From positions 143,880,780-143,944,779 of the forward strand of contig CM038041.1 of assembly GCA_021397845.1 (NCBI GenBank): 64,000 nucleotides of DNA, given 5' to 3'. This DNA is from Areca catechu (lineage: Eukaryota > Streptophyta > Magnoliopsida > Arecales > Arecaceae). Positions 52,940-64,000 of the stretch are shown here, piece after piece. The number at the start of each line of letters is the position of its first letter. Position 1 is the first letter of the stretch. Under the pieces are notes generated by a model. The model was not told where the DNA came from and made no database searches. It was given only the letters and a program-made list of their open reading frames with translations. The position numbers and the translations under genes are program-made.

Positions 52940-55518
52940 TGTTAGATGAATGCCCTAGAAGCCAATATGGCTGAAACATATGTTAATTCTAGGATATAAA
53001 ATTATATTTAATATTTTAATTTGGGTAATTATATCTATACATATAGTATATATATCCATGTATTGTCCAAGAAATTAATGGATAATGACACATTCTCAAG
53101 GGTTAAGAATTTAAGACATATGTTATTATAAAATAATTCATAAATGCTTCTGATCCTATCACGAGGATGGTGATTGATTTGGTTTGATCAATATACAGAT
53201 CGCTTCCCTTTTAGGATAGATAAGTTTTGAGTCTATAGTGTGGGTATACTAAAATGAGAGTACAGGTTGTCAATAAAAAATGATGGTATTAAGCATGACT
53301 ATCATGAGAAGTCACATGAATTCTACTCACTCATCAGTGATTTTCTCGATGTTGTAATTATGGAGTGGTTATTTGACCTGTGATACCTCGACCACTTACA
53401 GTGGGGTTACTATAGTTTGATAACATAAAATATTTGCCCTAACCATTTGGGTCCTTGTAGTGTTTATTGGCTACAGTAGGTTCACTATAGGAATTCGATG
53501 TGCACTTATAGGGAACTTATCAACCCTTGTAGTTAAGGTGTAGTTCTATGTAATTTAAGAAGCTAAGTCTAGAAAATTCCATGACCATGGTAGGTGAAGG
53601 ATGGAAAAGAGTTTTCATGAGTTTCACATTGGATATAAGCTACATAAATTTGGCATATGATAGATTCTTAGGATTTGGCAAGTTTTCATGATCTGCATCT
53701 TATTGAGACTCTCAATAGACGAACTCTATCACACGGTATCTACACCTAGGAATTCATTTCTTCTATTTTGCTAGGTTGCTACTACATACTGCTAGGTATC
53801 AAGGTAGATTGTTAGAACTCACTAGAATCATTTAAGATCAACGATCCTTGATGGGGTAAGCTGGAATTATTTTGATCCATCAAAAGAGTTCGACGTCACT
53901 GTGATAGAGATCATGGTATGTCTCACTACCAGATAGAATGAAACTTGAGAGGTCATACATAATAGGAGTTTGACATGATCATATAGTTAGATTGAAATAT
54001 GTAAAAGTTACATTTTTAGAAACTTTAAATTTATAAGGATTATACGTTTGGAACCCGTTAATTTTGGTACTTACTAATTTTAGCAAGGAGGACTTTATTA
54101 CAAGAGTTATAATTTAATTAGATGATTTGATCATTTAATTATGATTAAGCTCGATACAAATTGAATTGGACTCAATTTGGCTAAGTTTAGGTGATGAAAT
54201 AGTCAAATTAGTTTTTGGGTTAACTTAATTACAATTGTTGCAAGCCAATTTGGTTTGACCTAATTGGTTGCCTAATCCTAGGTAAAATATATCTGCTTTA
54301 ATTTAGTTAGGTTTGATATATTCTATTTAGATTTAGTTATCCCAATTAGATTAGAATCCAATTCCTAATTAGTTATTGATTTAAACCTAAACCTAAATTG
54401 GTTAGGAATTAAGTTAGTTTTCTAATTAGTTAGAATTAGTTAGTTAGTTGGTCTAACAATTTTCTAATTAGGTTTGGATTTAAACCTAAACCTAATAGGA
54501 TTAGTAAGGTTAGTTGGAATCTTAAAAGGGTTAGGACAAGGCATTAGTTAGTTAAACAAATTCCTAACTAACTAACTAGTTATTCTCTCTCCTCCTCAAG
54601 TCTTAACTTCTTGATTGGCATGTAAGAAAGAAGGGCTGAGCCCTCTTCTTTCATGTGAAAAGCAAGATTGGTGTGGAAGAAATAAGGGTGCACAAAGAGT
54701 TTGGGCTCCCTGTGTTTCTCTCTCTTATTCACTATCCTAATCCATTCAAGTGTTTAAATCTGATTTAATGACTTATCCTAATTCTTGATTAAGTGGGACT
54801 CTAGGAATAAAAAAATTAGTGGTTGGCATGAGAAAAGTAGGAAGAGGTGATGCACATATGGTATGTGCATGGAGTGGTTTTTAACATGAGATAAAATCTC
54901 ACAAGAAGCCACCCCATGCACATCTTTCCATTCTCCACCGCACAAAATAATTAAGAGAGATTTATTATCACCCCTCCCCACCTTCTATTCTTGATTTTTT
55001 ATAAAGGGTTCATGTAAAAAAAAAGAAATAGATTTTTCCTTTGATCTCTTGAGTAGAGATCTATTCTTGATTTCAAAATCTTTAGTGTAGAGAAAAACAA
55101 ATCAAGAAGATGAAGGGGGATTTGATCTAACTATCGAAGTGAGGCCTGCAAGGTGCTAGCACTCTGGTAGCCTCAGGGCTTCGACTAGGCCATCTTCGTG
55201 TGGATACCACAAAGGCTAGGTGCATACACAGCTCCAGCAAATCCCAAGGATTTTTGCCATATTTGATCCAATGACTCTAGTGAAACCAGGGGCTTTCCCG
55301 AGATTTGATTCGATGAAGATGGAGTAATGCAACAAGTAAGTGGATTTAATCTACTTAATAGTATTGGTTATATTTGTAGATCTATATCATATGTTTATGA
55401 TATGATCATTTATGCATGCTTAGATTAGGTTTTTTAATTTTGCTGCTATTTATTTTAATTAATTATTTTTTTTTTGAACCTATGCATGCAACTCGGGATC
55501 GTATGATGAATCCTAATA
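52940..55518 (+). repeat. J 3' LTR
   Basis: Starts TGTTAGATGAATGCC after a purine-rich gtaagtgagagat and ends cctaata at 55518, near-mirroring TGTTAG. About 2.58 kb. TATA box tataaag at 55000-55006, followed by U5 with gaggcctgcaaggtgctagc. The first 1.4 kb pairs in inverted orientation with 55519-56973. The frame 54778-54981 (minus) is not supported as a gene. Confidence 0.72.
55000..55006 (+). promoter_or_regulatory. J LTR TATA box
   Basis: tataaag within ttttttataaagggttcatg, about 510 bp from the LTR end, a normal place for the R region start. Confidence 0.5.
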
Positions 55519-56973
55519 AGAGAAAACTAGTCAACTAGATCTCCTAGCTGCTGGTCCTATTTGACTCAATTTTTGACTGATTTTGAAATCCTTTCATGCT
55601 TGAATTGAACCAAATTGAAAAAGACTATTGACCTAATTCAATTAGATCAATAATTCAACTCAAACTTGAATAAACAATCTAATTAACTTTAAATTAAGTT
55701 AATAATTATTAAATTTGGTTTAATAAAGTCAAATATTATTATAATATTTGTAAATAGGTTTATTAAGCTAAAATTATCAAGTATTAATATTAGCAGGTGC
55801 CAAAATCAGTAGGTGCCAATATTAGCAGATGCCAAAATTAATAGATACAAAAATTGGCAAGTGTCAAAATTAGCAAGTTCTAAATATGTAACTCTTATAT
55901 AGATCCATGCTTTAGTTAGGTCGAACACCTTTTGTATATAACCCCTTAGATTATATTCTATCTAGTAGTGAGATAAACTATGATCTCTATTATATTATCA
56001 TTAAAACTTTTTCGATAGACTGAAATAATTTTAGCTCAACCCTAACTTGGATTATTGATTGAGAAATGATCCTAGTGGGCTCTCATAAGCTACTAGTGAA
56101 ATCTAATAGTATGCAGTAGCAACATAGTAAAATATAAATGAACCCCTAGGTGTAGTTACCATCTGATTAAGTTCCTTTATTGAAAATCCTGATAGAATAC
56201 AGGTCATGAAAACTCGTCAAACCCTAAGCATCCATCATATACCAAACTTAATTAGCTTGAATCCAATTATGATTTTCTTTAAAACTCATTTCAAACATCA
56301 TGCTAATGTGGACATAAATTTAAGAACTTAACCTATTAGATCGCATAGGACTATACCTTAACTACTAAGGCTGATAGATCCTTTATAAGTGTACTCTCTA
56401 CTCCTATAATGAAGCTACTATAGCCAATGAACACCACAAGGTTCTGAATAGCTAGGAACCATGTTTATATACATCAAGCCATAGCAATCTCACTGTGAAT
56501 AGCTGAGATACCACAGGTCAAAGAATTACTCACAAACTACAACATTTAAGAAGTCACCAACGAGTGAGTAGACATCCATGTGACTTCTCAAACTTGGTCA
56601 TGCTCAATGTCATTGTTATCTAATAACCACTTGCACTCTTACTCTAGTATCTTTACACTATAGACTCAAGACTATCTACCTAAAGAAAGATAATTTATGC
56701 ATTGATCTTGACCGATCAATCACCATCCTCATGATAATCCAATGATCAGGAGCTTTTAGGTGTTAATCTATAATGCCACACATCTTAAATTCTTAACTCA
56801 TAAGAATATGTGTCATTGTTCATGAACTGCATGAATGATTCATAGACACATTAAATATAAATGAAAAAAATAAAGTCCAATTTCATTGATTTCAATGAAT
56901 TATGTATAAAATTATTTCCTAGAATAGATACAGTACATCATGCCAACTTGGCTTCTAGAACATACATCTAATA
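55519..56973 (-). repeat. I 3' LTR, partial, inverted relative to J
   Basis: On minus it starts TATTAGATGTATGTTCTAG at 56973 (TG mutated to TA) after a purine-rich gcaagtggaaaat. It follows J's LTR in opposite orientation: cacctagggg/ttcat, gatcatgg/tttatctc and similar blocks, down to about 55600. The lower limit is uncertain; it covers roughly the first 1.4 kb of the 2.6-kb LTR. A tandem repeat lies at 55770-55881. Confidence 0.62.
55770..55881. repeat. 16-bp tandem repeat in I LTR
   Basis: Six or so imperfect copies of attagcaggtgccaaa (variants attagcagatgccaaa, attggcaagtgtcaaa). J's LTR has only one or two units at the equivalent place (54060-54085). Confidence 0.7.
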
Positions 56974-56999
56974 ATTTTCCACTTGCATTAAAGCCAATT

Positions 57000-58929
57000 G
57001 GCCATATACCTATGTCCCATCCTTTTAAGGTGGACTTTAGTCTTTTGTTAACTTAATTGCTTTGTCAGTGGGTTTGCCATATTATTCATGAAGTCTACTC
57101 TTAGCACCTCGACATACTTTTTCTTGAGATAATCATGTATGATATAGAATTGCTGCTCGATATGCTTGAACTTTTGGTAAGACCTGGGCTCCTTAGCAAG
57201 GGCTATTACATTGTTATTGTAACAATACAAGGAATGGCATCTAATGGCATCACTTCGAGCTCCGCAGTAAATTTCTTGTACCAGAAAGCTTCCTTTATAG
57301 CTTCAGATGGTGATGTACTCAACATCCATAGTAGAAAAAGCAATGATGGATTTCTTAGAATATTTCTAGCTGGTAGAACTACCATTGCAAAGAAATACAC
57401 ATTTTGATGTTGACCTTCTATCATCAGTATCAGACATAAAGTCTAAATCAATGTATCCCTCTAACCATAAATTAGGACTTCCTCCAAAGATCAAGAATAA
57501 ATCCTTAATTCTTTTTAAGTACTTAAAGATGTTCTTCATAGCAATCCAGTGCTCTTCGATTGGATTCAATTGATACCTACTCATGACACTGACAAGAAGC
57601 ACAATATTAGATCGAGTACTCAACATTACATATATTAGGCTCCTAATTGCCCAAGCATATGGGATCTTTCTCATATACTGTATCTCCTCAAGTATGGCAG
57701 GACACATCTTCTTGAAGAGATTAATGACTTGCTTAATGGGTAATAATCCCCTCTTAGATTTCTCTACACTAAATCTTTTCAACACTTCCTCTATGTACAA
57801 GTTTGGTGAAAGCCCAAGTAATTGATATTGTCTATCTCTATAGACCTTAATTCCTAAAATATATGATGCTTCACCTAGGTTTTTCATGGAAAATTCCTTA
57901 GATAGCTAACTTTTAACTGAAGTTAATATGGGAATATCAATCCTAATTAGGAGGATGTCATCCACGTACAATATCAAGAATGTCACAGCCCTCCCACTGA
58001 CCTTCTATATACATAAGGCTCCTCCTCATTTTTGAAAAAATCAAATGATTTAGTCACATCATTGAAATGAGTATTCTAAATCCAAGAAGCTAGCTTTAAT
58101 CTATAGATAGATCTATGTAGCTTGCAGACTTTGTGATTTTCATTACTGGAAGTGAAATATAAAGGCTGCTCCATATAGATACCTTCCTCGAGATATCCAT
58201 TAGGGAATGTAGTTTTCATATCCATCTACCATATTTTATAATCATGAAATGCTGCAATGTAAGCAGACTATTGATGGATTTCAGCATGGCTACTAGTAAA
58301 AAAGTATCTTGATAGTCAAGGCCTTCATGCTGACTATACCCCTTTGCTACCAACCTAGTTTTATAGGTCTCTACCTTACCATCTACACCTATCATAATTT
58401 TATAGATTCATTTACACCCAATGGATACAATCCCTTCAAGTGGATCTACTAAGGACTAGACCTTGTTTGAATGTATTAAGTCAATTTCTGACTTCATGGC
58501 ATTTAACTATTTCTCGGAGACGATGTCTAACATCACTTCATCATAGGTCTTAGGATCAATTATTTAATCCTTGTATCCTACAAAAAATATTTTCTTTATA
58601 TTCTCTGTAAGCATACCTAAGTACCTTTCGGGAGGACGGGAGACCCTACTAGACCTACAAGGTGGTGGAGCAACTACATCTATTGGTTCATTTAGTTCAA
58701 CTTGATCTCTTATTGGCTGCTCTTCAAAGACTTTCTTATTGAGCTCAATTAACCTCCTATTAACACCATCCTAAATAAATTATTTCTTTAGGAACATGAA
58801 ATGTTGGCTCATAAATACACAGTGATCCTTTAGAAAGTAAAAACAATACTATATAGATTCTTTAGGATATCTTATAAAGTGAACTTTCATCAATCTGGAC
58901 TCTAATTTGTCTATCATTAGTCTCTTAAC
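57000..58929 (-). pseudogene. I RT, RNase H and integrase end, decayed
   Basis: Minus-strand pieces: integrase-RT linker near 58929-58600 (VKRLMIDKLESRLMKVHFIR, then RPPERYLGM), RT start (MKSEIDLIHSNKVWSLVDP) and 57887-57366 MKNLGEASYILGIKVYRDRQ, LGLSPNLYIEEVLKRFSVEK, DLDFMSDTDDRRSTSKCVFL. RNase H follows at 57424-57206 and 57230-57048 (LAKEPRSYQKFKHIEQQFYI, ANPLTKQLS). The active site region is out of frame (YCTWMTSS) with stops. Upstream coding continues at 61328 beyond solo LTR M. Confidence 0.82.
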
Positions 58930-61327
58930 TGATGGAATTTCTAGGGAGCCAAGGTCATCATGCTACATGCGGAATTGAATTTTAAAACAAAAGAATTCTA
59001 GCATGAAAACCCTAACTGGCAAGAAGAAACCTTAATTGCCAGATCCCCTTAGACACTATCAACTAATGAATCATAAATGAAGTACAAGAAACATACCTGA
59101 AATACTGTTTTCCAATTCTTTCCACAAGACTCACAAGTGTAAGCCCTCCAACGGTGATCCACACGAGAATTGAACCAAGGAAGAAATCCTTCATGAAGTT
59201 GCTTGCTACAGTAGGACTCTTTCTGCAGCCTTTGGATTTTTCACCACTGTAGGACACCCTGTCCTACTGTAGGGCACTATGAACACTCTCCTAAAGTACT
59301 CTTGGTTTTATAACAACCCTCCTCTAGGACTCCTTAGGCTTATGTCCTAAAACAAAGGCTTGTCCCAGTAGAAAAGACCTTGTCTTAACAAGACAAGTCT
59401 TGTCTTAAAGAAAGGAGGGAGGGAGAGATAGAGAGACACTCAGACAGAACACTCAGTGAAATTGGACTCCTATTCTTGAAGACCGAACAACCACATCTCA
59501 TTTCACCATACCCCCTTAAATAAGAATTTAAGGGGCGTGAAAATCATCCCAAAATTTCTTATCAGATATGTCTCTTCATATCTGATAAGACTCTTCAGGA
59601 CTCAGGAGTCTTATCTGAGTTCTCCAGATGATCTCTCCTCATGCCACATGGCATGTACCGAACCTAAGGGAAATGAGGTGTCTTTTCTTGTCTTGAAACC
59701 ACATAAGAGGAATCCTGAGAGCAGAAGGACTCTGCCTCAGAACCGTGCACAGATGAAGAGATGTGACTCTTTATCTGCGTGCACTGACTTCTTTTCACTT
59801 CATGCCACCCCTTTGTCCCCTTTTGACCGGTCAACCAAAACCAAAAGGGCATGGAGACTATTTGAAGAGGAGTCCCATATAAGAAACTCCTAGAGTTTCA
59901 TTTATAGAAGGACTCTCAGTCTTTCTGTGCGCACTCTTTTCTCCCACGCGCACTAAGAGGCACCAAGAGTCCTGAGCGCCTAGGACTCTTTAATAAATCG
60001 GATTAATGTCCAAATAAAAAAACCAGATAAAGCTTGGTTTAGGCTGCCCCAATTAGGACTCAACTTAATGTAGGTTTCCCTCAATTAAGTTAGTCCAATT
60101 AACAAGTAACTAGACCCAAATCAATTGGGTTAGGAATTGGGTTAGCCTACACATGCTAGTGTGTAATCTAGCTAACCAATTAGGATGCCATGACCCTAAT
60201 TAAACCATGTATGAGTTCCTTGACCAACTCCCTAATGTGTGTGACCCTTTGGGTTCCATATTTAGCCAGTAGTAGGTTTAGGTTTGGCTGATTAGAACCA
60301 ATCAAACCCAATTGACCTAATTAGGTCAAATTGGCTCACCTAATTGTCCAATTCGAATTATCTATCGAATTGACTCATGAAACCAATCCAATTGGTTCAT
60401 GAAAACCTACAAGACAAGATTGACATCTAGCAACGTGTCATGCCTACCTAGAAAATATGGAATTTGGTGGAAAGTACCAAAATACCTTTCAGTAGAAAGT
60501 TACCGTGCAATTCAATCTTTCGATCTCCCATTATCCCAATTAAGTGATAGGTATGGATACATGTCAAACCCTAACACTTAGTCATATCAAATCTCAGCTC
60601 GATCATGAGGACTCAACTGATAACTGATTAGAAACCACTTCTAATCTCATCATGCTTTGATCAAAGGCTCCTTGAGTCACTCATCGAAGAGATTATATGG
60701 GATAACAATTCCTCTTACCAGGAACGATTGATTCCTTGTTGGTCTACTCACATCCTTCATACACCTTCTACTATAGCCAAAACACCCTGTACATGACAAT
60801 GTCATGAATGAGTATGAACCAAAAATATGGCTTAGTGTGCACAAGGAACCATGGTGACCTCAGGTCTAAAGATCATATGCACAACTACTCTGAGACCTAT
60901 CTTTTGACAAGCAGTAAGACTTCTATAAGATAGTCCTGGTGCGGATCAGTTCAGTGTACTCATACCCTGATGAGCACCCTTATCCTTGTATTAGTATCTC
61001 TATATAAATGGTTGTGAGACCAACTATCCTCATTAACTGAGCATACATAGGATAAGCTAGTTTTACTGGATTCATCGATCCCCGAATTGATAGTCCATTG
61101 ACTAGGAACATTTTGATTAGGGTTTACAAGAACTTAGGTCTCACTATTATGATCTTTATCATAACCCTAATTCCATTGCCCTAATTATGGGGTTCATCAT
61201 AATCCATAAATAAGACACAGCAGTATATGATAAAAATAAATACCTTTATTAATATAATGTCATACAACAGTTGAAAGATTACAAAAATGCCCTTACAATG
61301 ATTGGCTTTTAGGACACTTTTCTTTCA
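58930..61327 (-). mobile_element. Solo LTR M in I integrase (TSD TTAAC)
   Basis: A 2.4-kb block that starts tgatggaattt and ends tttctttca on plus (TGAAAG...CATCA on minus), flanked by exact 5-bp copies TTAAC (58925-58929 and 61328-61332). Removing it and one copy restores the integrase reading GYLVYV + KRLMIDKLESR. No protein domain is present. A TATA-like ctataaat (minus sense) lies at 59899-59907. Several ORFs (59537-59893, 60399-60581) have no domain. Confidence 0.88.
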
Positions 61328-62034
61328 TTAACATAGACTAGATATCCCCAAATCTTGAGATGGCCAAGACTTGAATTTCTTACCATGCCATATTTTATAT
61401 GGAGTGGTAAGAAAGGACTTAGAGGGAACCATGTTTAGAATGTAAACTGAAGTTTGTAAGGCATGACCCTAAATAAACAAAGGTAGGTTAGTGAAGCTCA
61501 TCATGGATTGGACCATGTCCAATAAGGTCCTATTCCTCCTTTTAGATATCTTGTTGAGTTAAGGTATGCTAAGAGAAGTCCATTATGAAACTATACCATT
61601 ATCCTTGAGATAATCTAGAAATTTTTTACTAAGGTATTCACCTCCCCGATCTGACTAAAGAACCTTAAGAGATTTTTCATTTTACTTTTCTACTTCATGT
61701 TTGAACTCGTTGAATTTTTTAAATGCTTCAAACTTGTGTCTCATAAAGAATACATATCCATACCATGAGTAATCATTGGTAAAGGTGATGAAGTATTGAA
61801 AACCATCCCTGGCTTGCACATCAAATGGCCCACATATATTAGTATATACCAAGTCAAGTAATTCGGTGGCTCTCTCCCCATGACCCATAAAAGATAACTT
61901 GGTCATTTTACCTTGAAGGCATGATTCACAAACTGGGTATGACTCAGAATTAATTGAGTCAAGGAGACTATCATTTTCTAGTTTGTTAATCCTGTCTTCA
62001 CCAAAGTGACCAAGTCAAGGTGCCACATATACTT
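61328..62034 (-). pseudogene. I pre-integrase and integrase core
   Basis: Minus strand: LGHFGEDRINKLENDSLLD, CESCLQGKMTKLSFMGHGER, LVYTNICGPFDVQARDGFQY and FITFTNDYSWYGYVFFMRHK (61906-61682), then, past a stop, SDRGGEYLSKKFLDYLKDNG, a degraded ERRNRT region and LGYLVYV, where M is inserted. The D...D pattern survives (TNICGP, SDRGGEY), with the first Asp replaced by Asn. Left of 62034 is the H element. Confidence 0.85.
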
Positions 62035-62148
62035 TTATTTTGAAATTTTATAATTTCTAATTCTTTTGAAACTTTTTCTTTTGAAATGCTAAAACTTGAA
62101 AATTTTAAAAATTATTTTCAGATCATACATTGAGGGGGAGCTCTTGTT

Positions 62149-62631
62149 CCTTGATTTGATACAATTTAGTAATATACTCTAATACTCCTTATTCCTATTT
62201 GTTATGCTTTGATACTTCTTTTCTTTATTTTTATATACTCTGATATTCTTTATTTTCATGCTCTGATACACTTCATAACCTGATAATTTTTCTCCAATAC
62301 TTTTTATCTTTTTGGTATACTATTTGCTCTGATATGCTTTGACATCTTTCAAGTATTGATACTCTTACAGTTTTTCTTTGTTGTTTTTGCTCTGATACAC
62401 TTCTTGAACATCTTATATATACAACTTAGCACTGATACATTTTAATCATAGCTCTGATACTCCATAATTTTTAGCTCTGATACATTATAATTACAGTTCT
62501 AACATTGAAGCTATATGAATTGAGTTTCTTCTCATACATATATATAACTTTGATACATTATAAATTAGTCTTAGCTCTTGACAATCATTGCAAATTTAGA
62601 CTCTGATACTTATTATTATTAACTCTGATAC
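62149..62631 (+). repeat. Array of GCTCTGATAC motifs (PBS-complementary) in H
   Basis: Exact GCTCTGATAC occurs at 62260-62269, 62389-62398, 62451-62460 and 62474-62483; GCTCTGATA at 62326-62334; CTCTGATAC at 62601-62609 and 62623-62631; and many one-base variants (gctttgatac, gcactgatac, actttgatac). This decamer is the 3' end of plant initiator tRNA-Met without CCA and the reverse complement of the PBS core GTATCAGAGC. It lies just 5' of the polypurine tract. Confidence 0.82.
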
Positions 62632-62707
62632 TTATAGCTAAATCTCTATTCTTATTACAAATATTTTGAGCTTACTATGTGTATATACTTAAAGGTTTTG
62701 TCATCAT

Positions 62708-62722
62708 TACAAAGGAGGTGAT
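62708..62722 (+). promoter_or_regulatory. H polypurine tract
   Basis: TTACAAAGGAGGTGAT directly precedes TGTTGACTCC. It is shorter and less pure than that of B. Confidence 0.75.
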
Positions 62723-64000
62723 TGTTGACTCCTTTATTGATTTTGATAAATAACAATATATTTAAGTATATTTGAGTACTAACTATGTGTTAAAAGTGTA
62801 TTTATCAGAACAGGGTATTCACATGCTGAAAGTTCAATTGCTTATCATCTTGTTGAAGAAATCACTCTTGTGGATGAAATTTTAAGTTAAATGGACCTTG
62901 ATACACAAGAATAAACTTGAAGAACTCAAATCTTGAAGTTGAAGAAGTTTCAGCAGAGTTTCAGAAAAGTTTCAACCAAGTATCGACTCATGAAAGTGAA
63001 GTGTCAACTCAAGGTGTCGATTCATAGAAGCTTGAGCTGATATGTAGAAGTTTTAGATGGCAAACAAGAAGTGTCGACTTATGAAGCTCAAGTGTCGACT
63101 CATGTGTCGACTTAAGTATCGACTCAAGTATCAACTTAAGGCCTGAGACCAGATATGATATAGAATATATTGATTTTAAGTCTTTTTCTCAAGTGTCGAC
63201 TCATGAAGATGAAGTATCGACTCAAGTATCGACTCACCAGAAGAAGTGTCGATGCATTAGTGCATTTCAGAGAGCTTTAGAAGATATTTTTTAACCTAGT
63301 ATCGACTCAAGTGTCGACTCATGACTTGAAATATCGACACTTGGAAGTCTGGATGAACAATAATGACTAGTTTTTTGAAGCACAGAATTGATCCTTTTCA
63401 CCCCTAATGGCTATTTTCACCTCTCCAATGGTCAAAAATGTCCATTTAAGACTTGAAAATGTATTTAAAGTGGACCAAACTCAAGAGGAGGAGACTAATG
63501 AGCAACTAATAAGAATTTATTAAGAGTTCATTACTTTTGAGTGAAGTTGAGCTTTCAAGCATTCAAGAGCATTTAAGGAGCATTCAAGTCCAACTCTCAA
63601 GCACTTATTAAGGCTTCAATAACTTGAAGATAAGCTATCACAATAGCAATCAAAGAGCTTTAAAGAGATATTTGCTTTATTTTTGAAAGCTTATTGTATT
63701 CTTACTTTAAACTCAAAATTATTGTTGTTCCTAGTTTCAAGTGGTTTGAAACTAGTGTTTGGATTGTTGGTGAGCCTTGTTTCAAAAATCAACTTAGGTT
63801 ATTGGTAAGCCTTGTGCAAACCAACTAGATTTTTGGTTATCCCAGAAAACCAGGAGGTTTTTGGTAAGCCTTGTGAAAACCAAGAAGTTTTTGGTTAGCC
63901 TTATGAAAACCAAAGGGTTGTGATTAGTGAGTCCGGAAAACTAATCAGCTGTAATCAAGTAGGATTATAGTGAAATTCCTAAGTGGATCTTGGGGAGTGG
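62723..64000 (+). repeat. H 3' LTR, cut by window end
   Basis: Starts TGTTGACTCCTTTATTGA and runs out of the window. Its landmarks follow B's 3' LTR: a U3 array of tcgactcatga units, a TATA-like atttaaag, the gagcattcaag block, and gattatagtgaaattcc near 63960, matching B at 29515-29530. By comparison with B about 250 bp remain beyond the window. Confidence 0.82.
62970..63345 (+). repeat. U3 array of AGTGTCGACTCATGA-like motifs in LTR H
   Basis: About 15 units with a TCGACTC or TCGACAC core: aagtatcgactcatga, gaagtgtcgactt, caagtgtcgactcatg, caagtatcgactcacc and similar. They are the H family form of the array found in B (AGTGTCGACACT) and in A, C, D and E (GAGTCGGCTC). Confidence 0.72.

Larger units (their letters stand above)
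62035..62722 (+). other. H spacer before polypurine tract, with tRNA-3'-end-like repeats
   Basis: The 3' end of a SIRE-like element in plus orientation; its gag-pol-ORF3 is absent (truncated at about 62035). It is AT/pyrimidine-rich with no ORF. It contains the GCTCTGATAC array (annotated separately), like the spacers of A, B and C. Confidence 0.6.

Noticed and set aside
54778..54981. 67-codon ORF in J LTR
   Set aside because: No similarity, within LTR U3/R; not conserved in I.
59537..59893. 118-codon ORF in solo LTR M
   Set aside because: No domain and inside an LTR; its antisense is open too.
62260..62483. tRNA gene
   Set aside because: Only the last 10 bases of tRNA-iMet are repeated; no D, anticodon or T arm is present.

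Overview
The window is flowering-plant nuclear DNA made almost entirely of nested, decayed LTR retrotransposons. I found no host gene, tRNA, rRNA or CRISPR array. The evidence is plant-type Ty1/copia and Ty3/gypsy proteins (DSG proteases, YVDD/YMDD/YFDD reverse transcriptases, a chromodomain), primer-binding sites (PBS) matching the 3' end of plant initiator tRNA-Met, long TG...CA LTRs and 5-bp target-site duplications (TSDs). The species cannot be read from this; a repeat-rich genome is clear, and a monocot such as a palm is only a guess.

Elements are lettered here for reference. J (copia, +; 52065-55518) is the outermost host. A SIRE-like copia LTR (D; 15783-16166 plus 51308-52064) sits in J's reverse transcriptase. 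Two elements then landed in D. One is G, a chromodomain gypsy (-; 1167-15782), itself split by SIRE-like copia A (-; 2714-13358) and by an LTR of another family, K (1-1166). The other is E, a Tork-like copia (-; 16167-51307, exact TSD AATAC). E is split by SIRE-like copia B (+; 17221-29784), which carries the solo LTR L (22045-23665, exact TSD ATTAA), and by SIRE-like copia C (-; 33552-50270), whose 5' LTR carries gypsy F (+; 42035-48682, exact TSD CTTTC). The chain J > D > E > C > F is five layers deep. To the right lie an inverted relative of J (I; about 55519-62034, -) interrupted by solo LTR M (58930-61327, exact TSD TTAAC), then the 3' end of a fourth SIRE-like element H (+; 62035-64000).

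Each complete SIRE-like element is laid out LTR, PBS, gag, protease-integrase-RT-RNase H, a spacer, a third ORF, a second spacer, polypurine tract, LTR. The third ORF (ORF3) of A, B and C is homologous. It has an N-terminal domain like the 'putative plant transposon protein' family, then helical and proline/acidic-rich tails. All coding regions carry stops or frameshifts, so every gene is called as a pseudogene.

The most unusual signals are non-coding. (1) U3 regions of at least six LTRs carry arrays of a near-palindrome centred on TCGA/TCGG. (2) A small cluster of the same family-specific motif recurs just upstream of ORF3 in A, B and C. (3) The segment between ORF3 and the polypurine tract is enriched in GCTCTGATAC, the sequence of the tRNA-iMet 3' end and therefore the complement of the elements' own PBS. 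It is strongest in H, with four exact copies. (4) The polyprotein frame of gypsy F runs on for about 70 codons inside its LTR.
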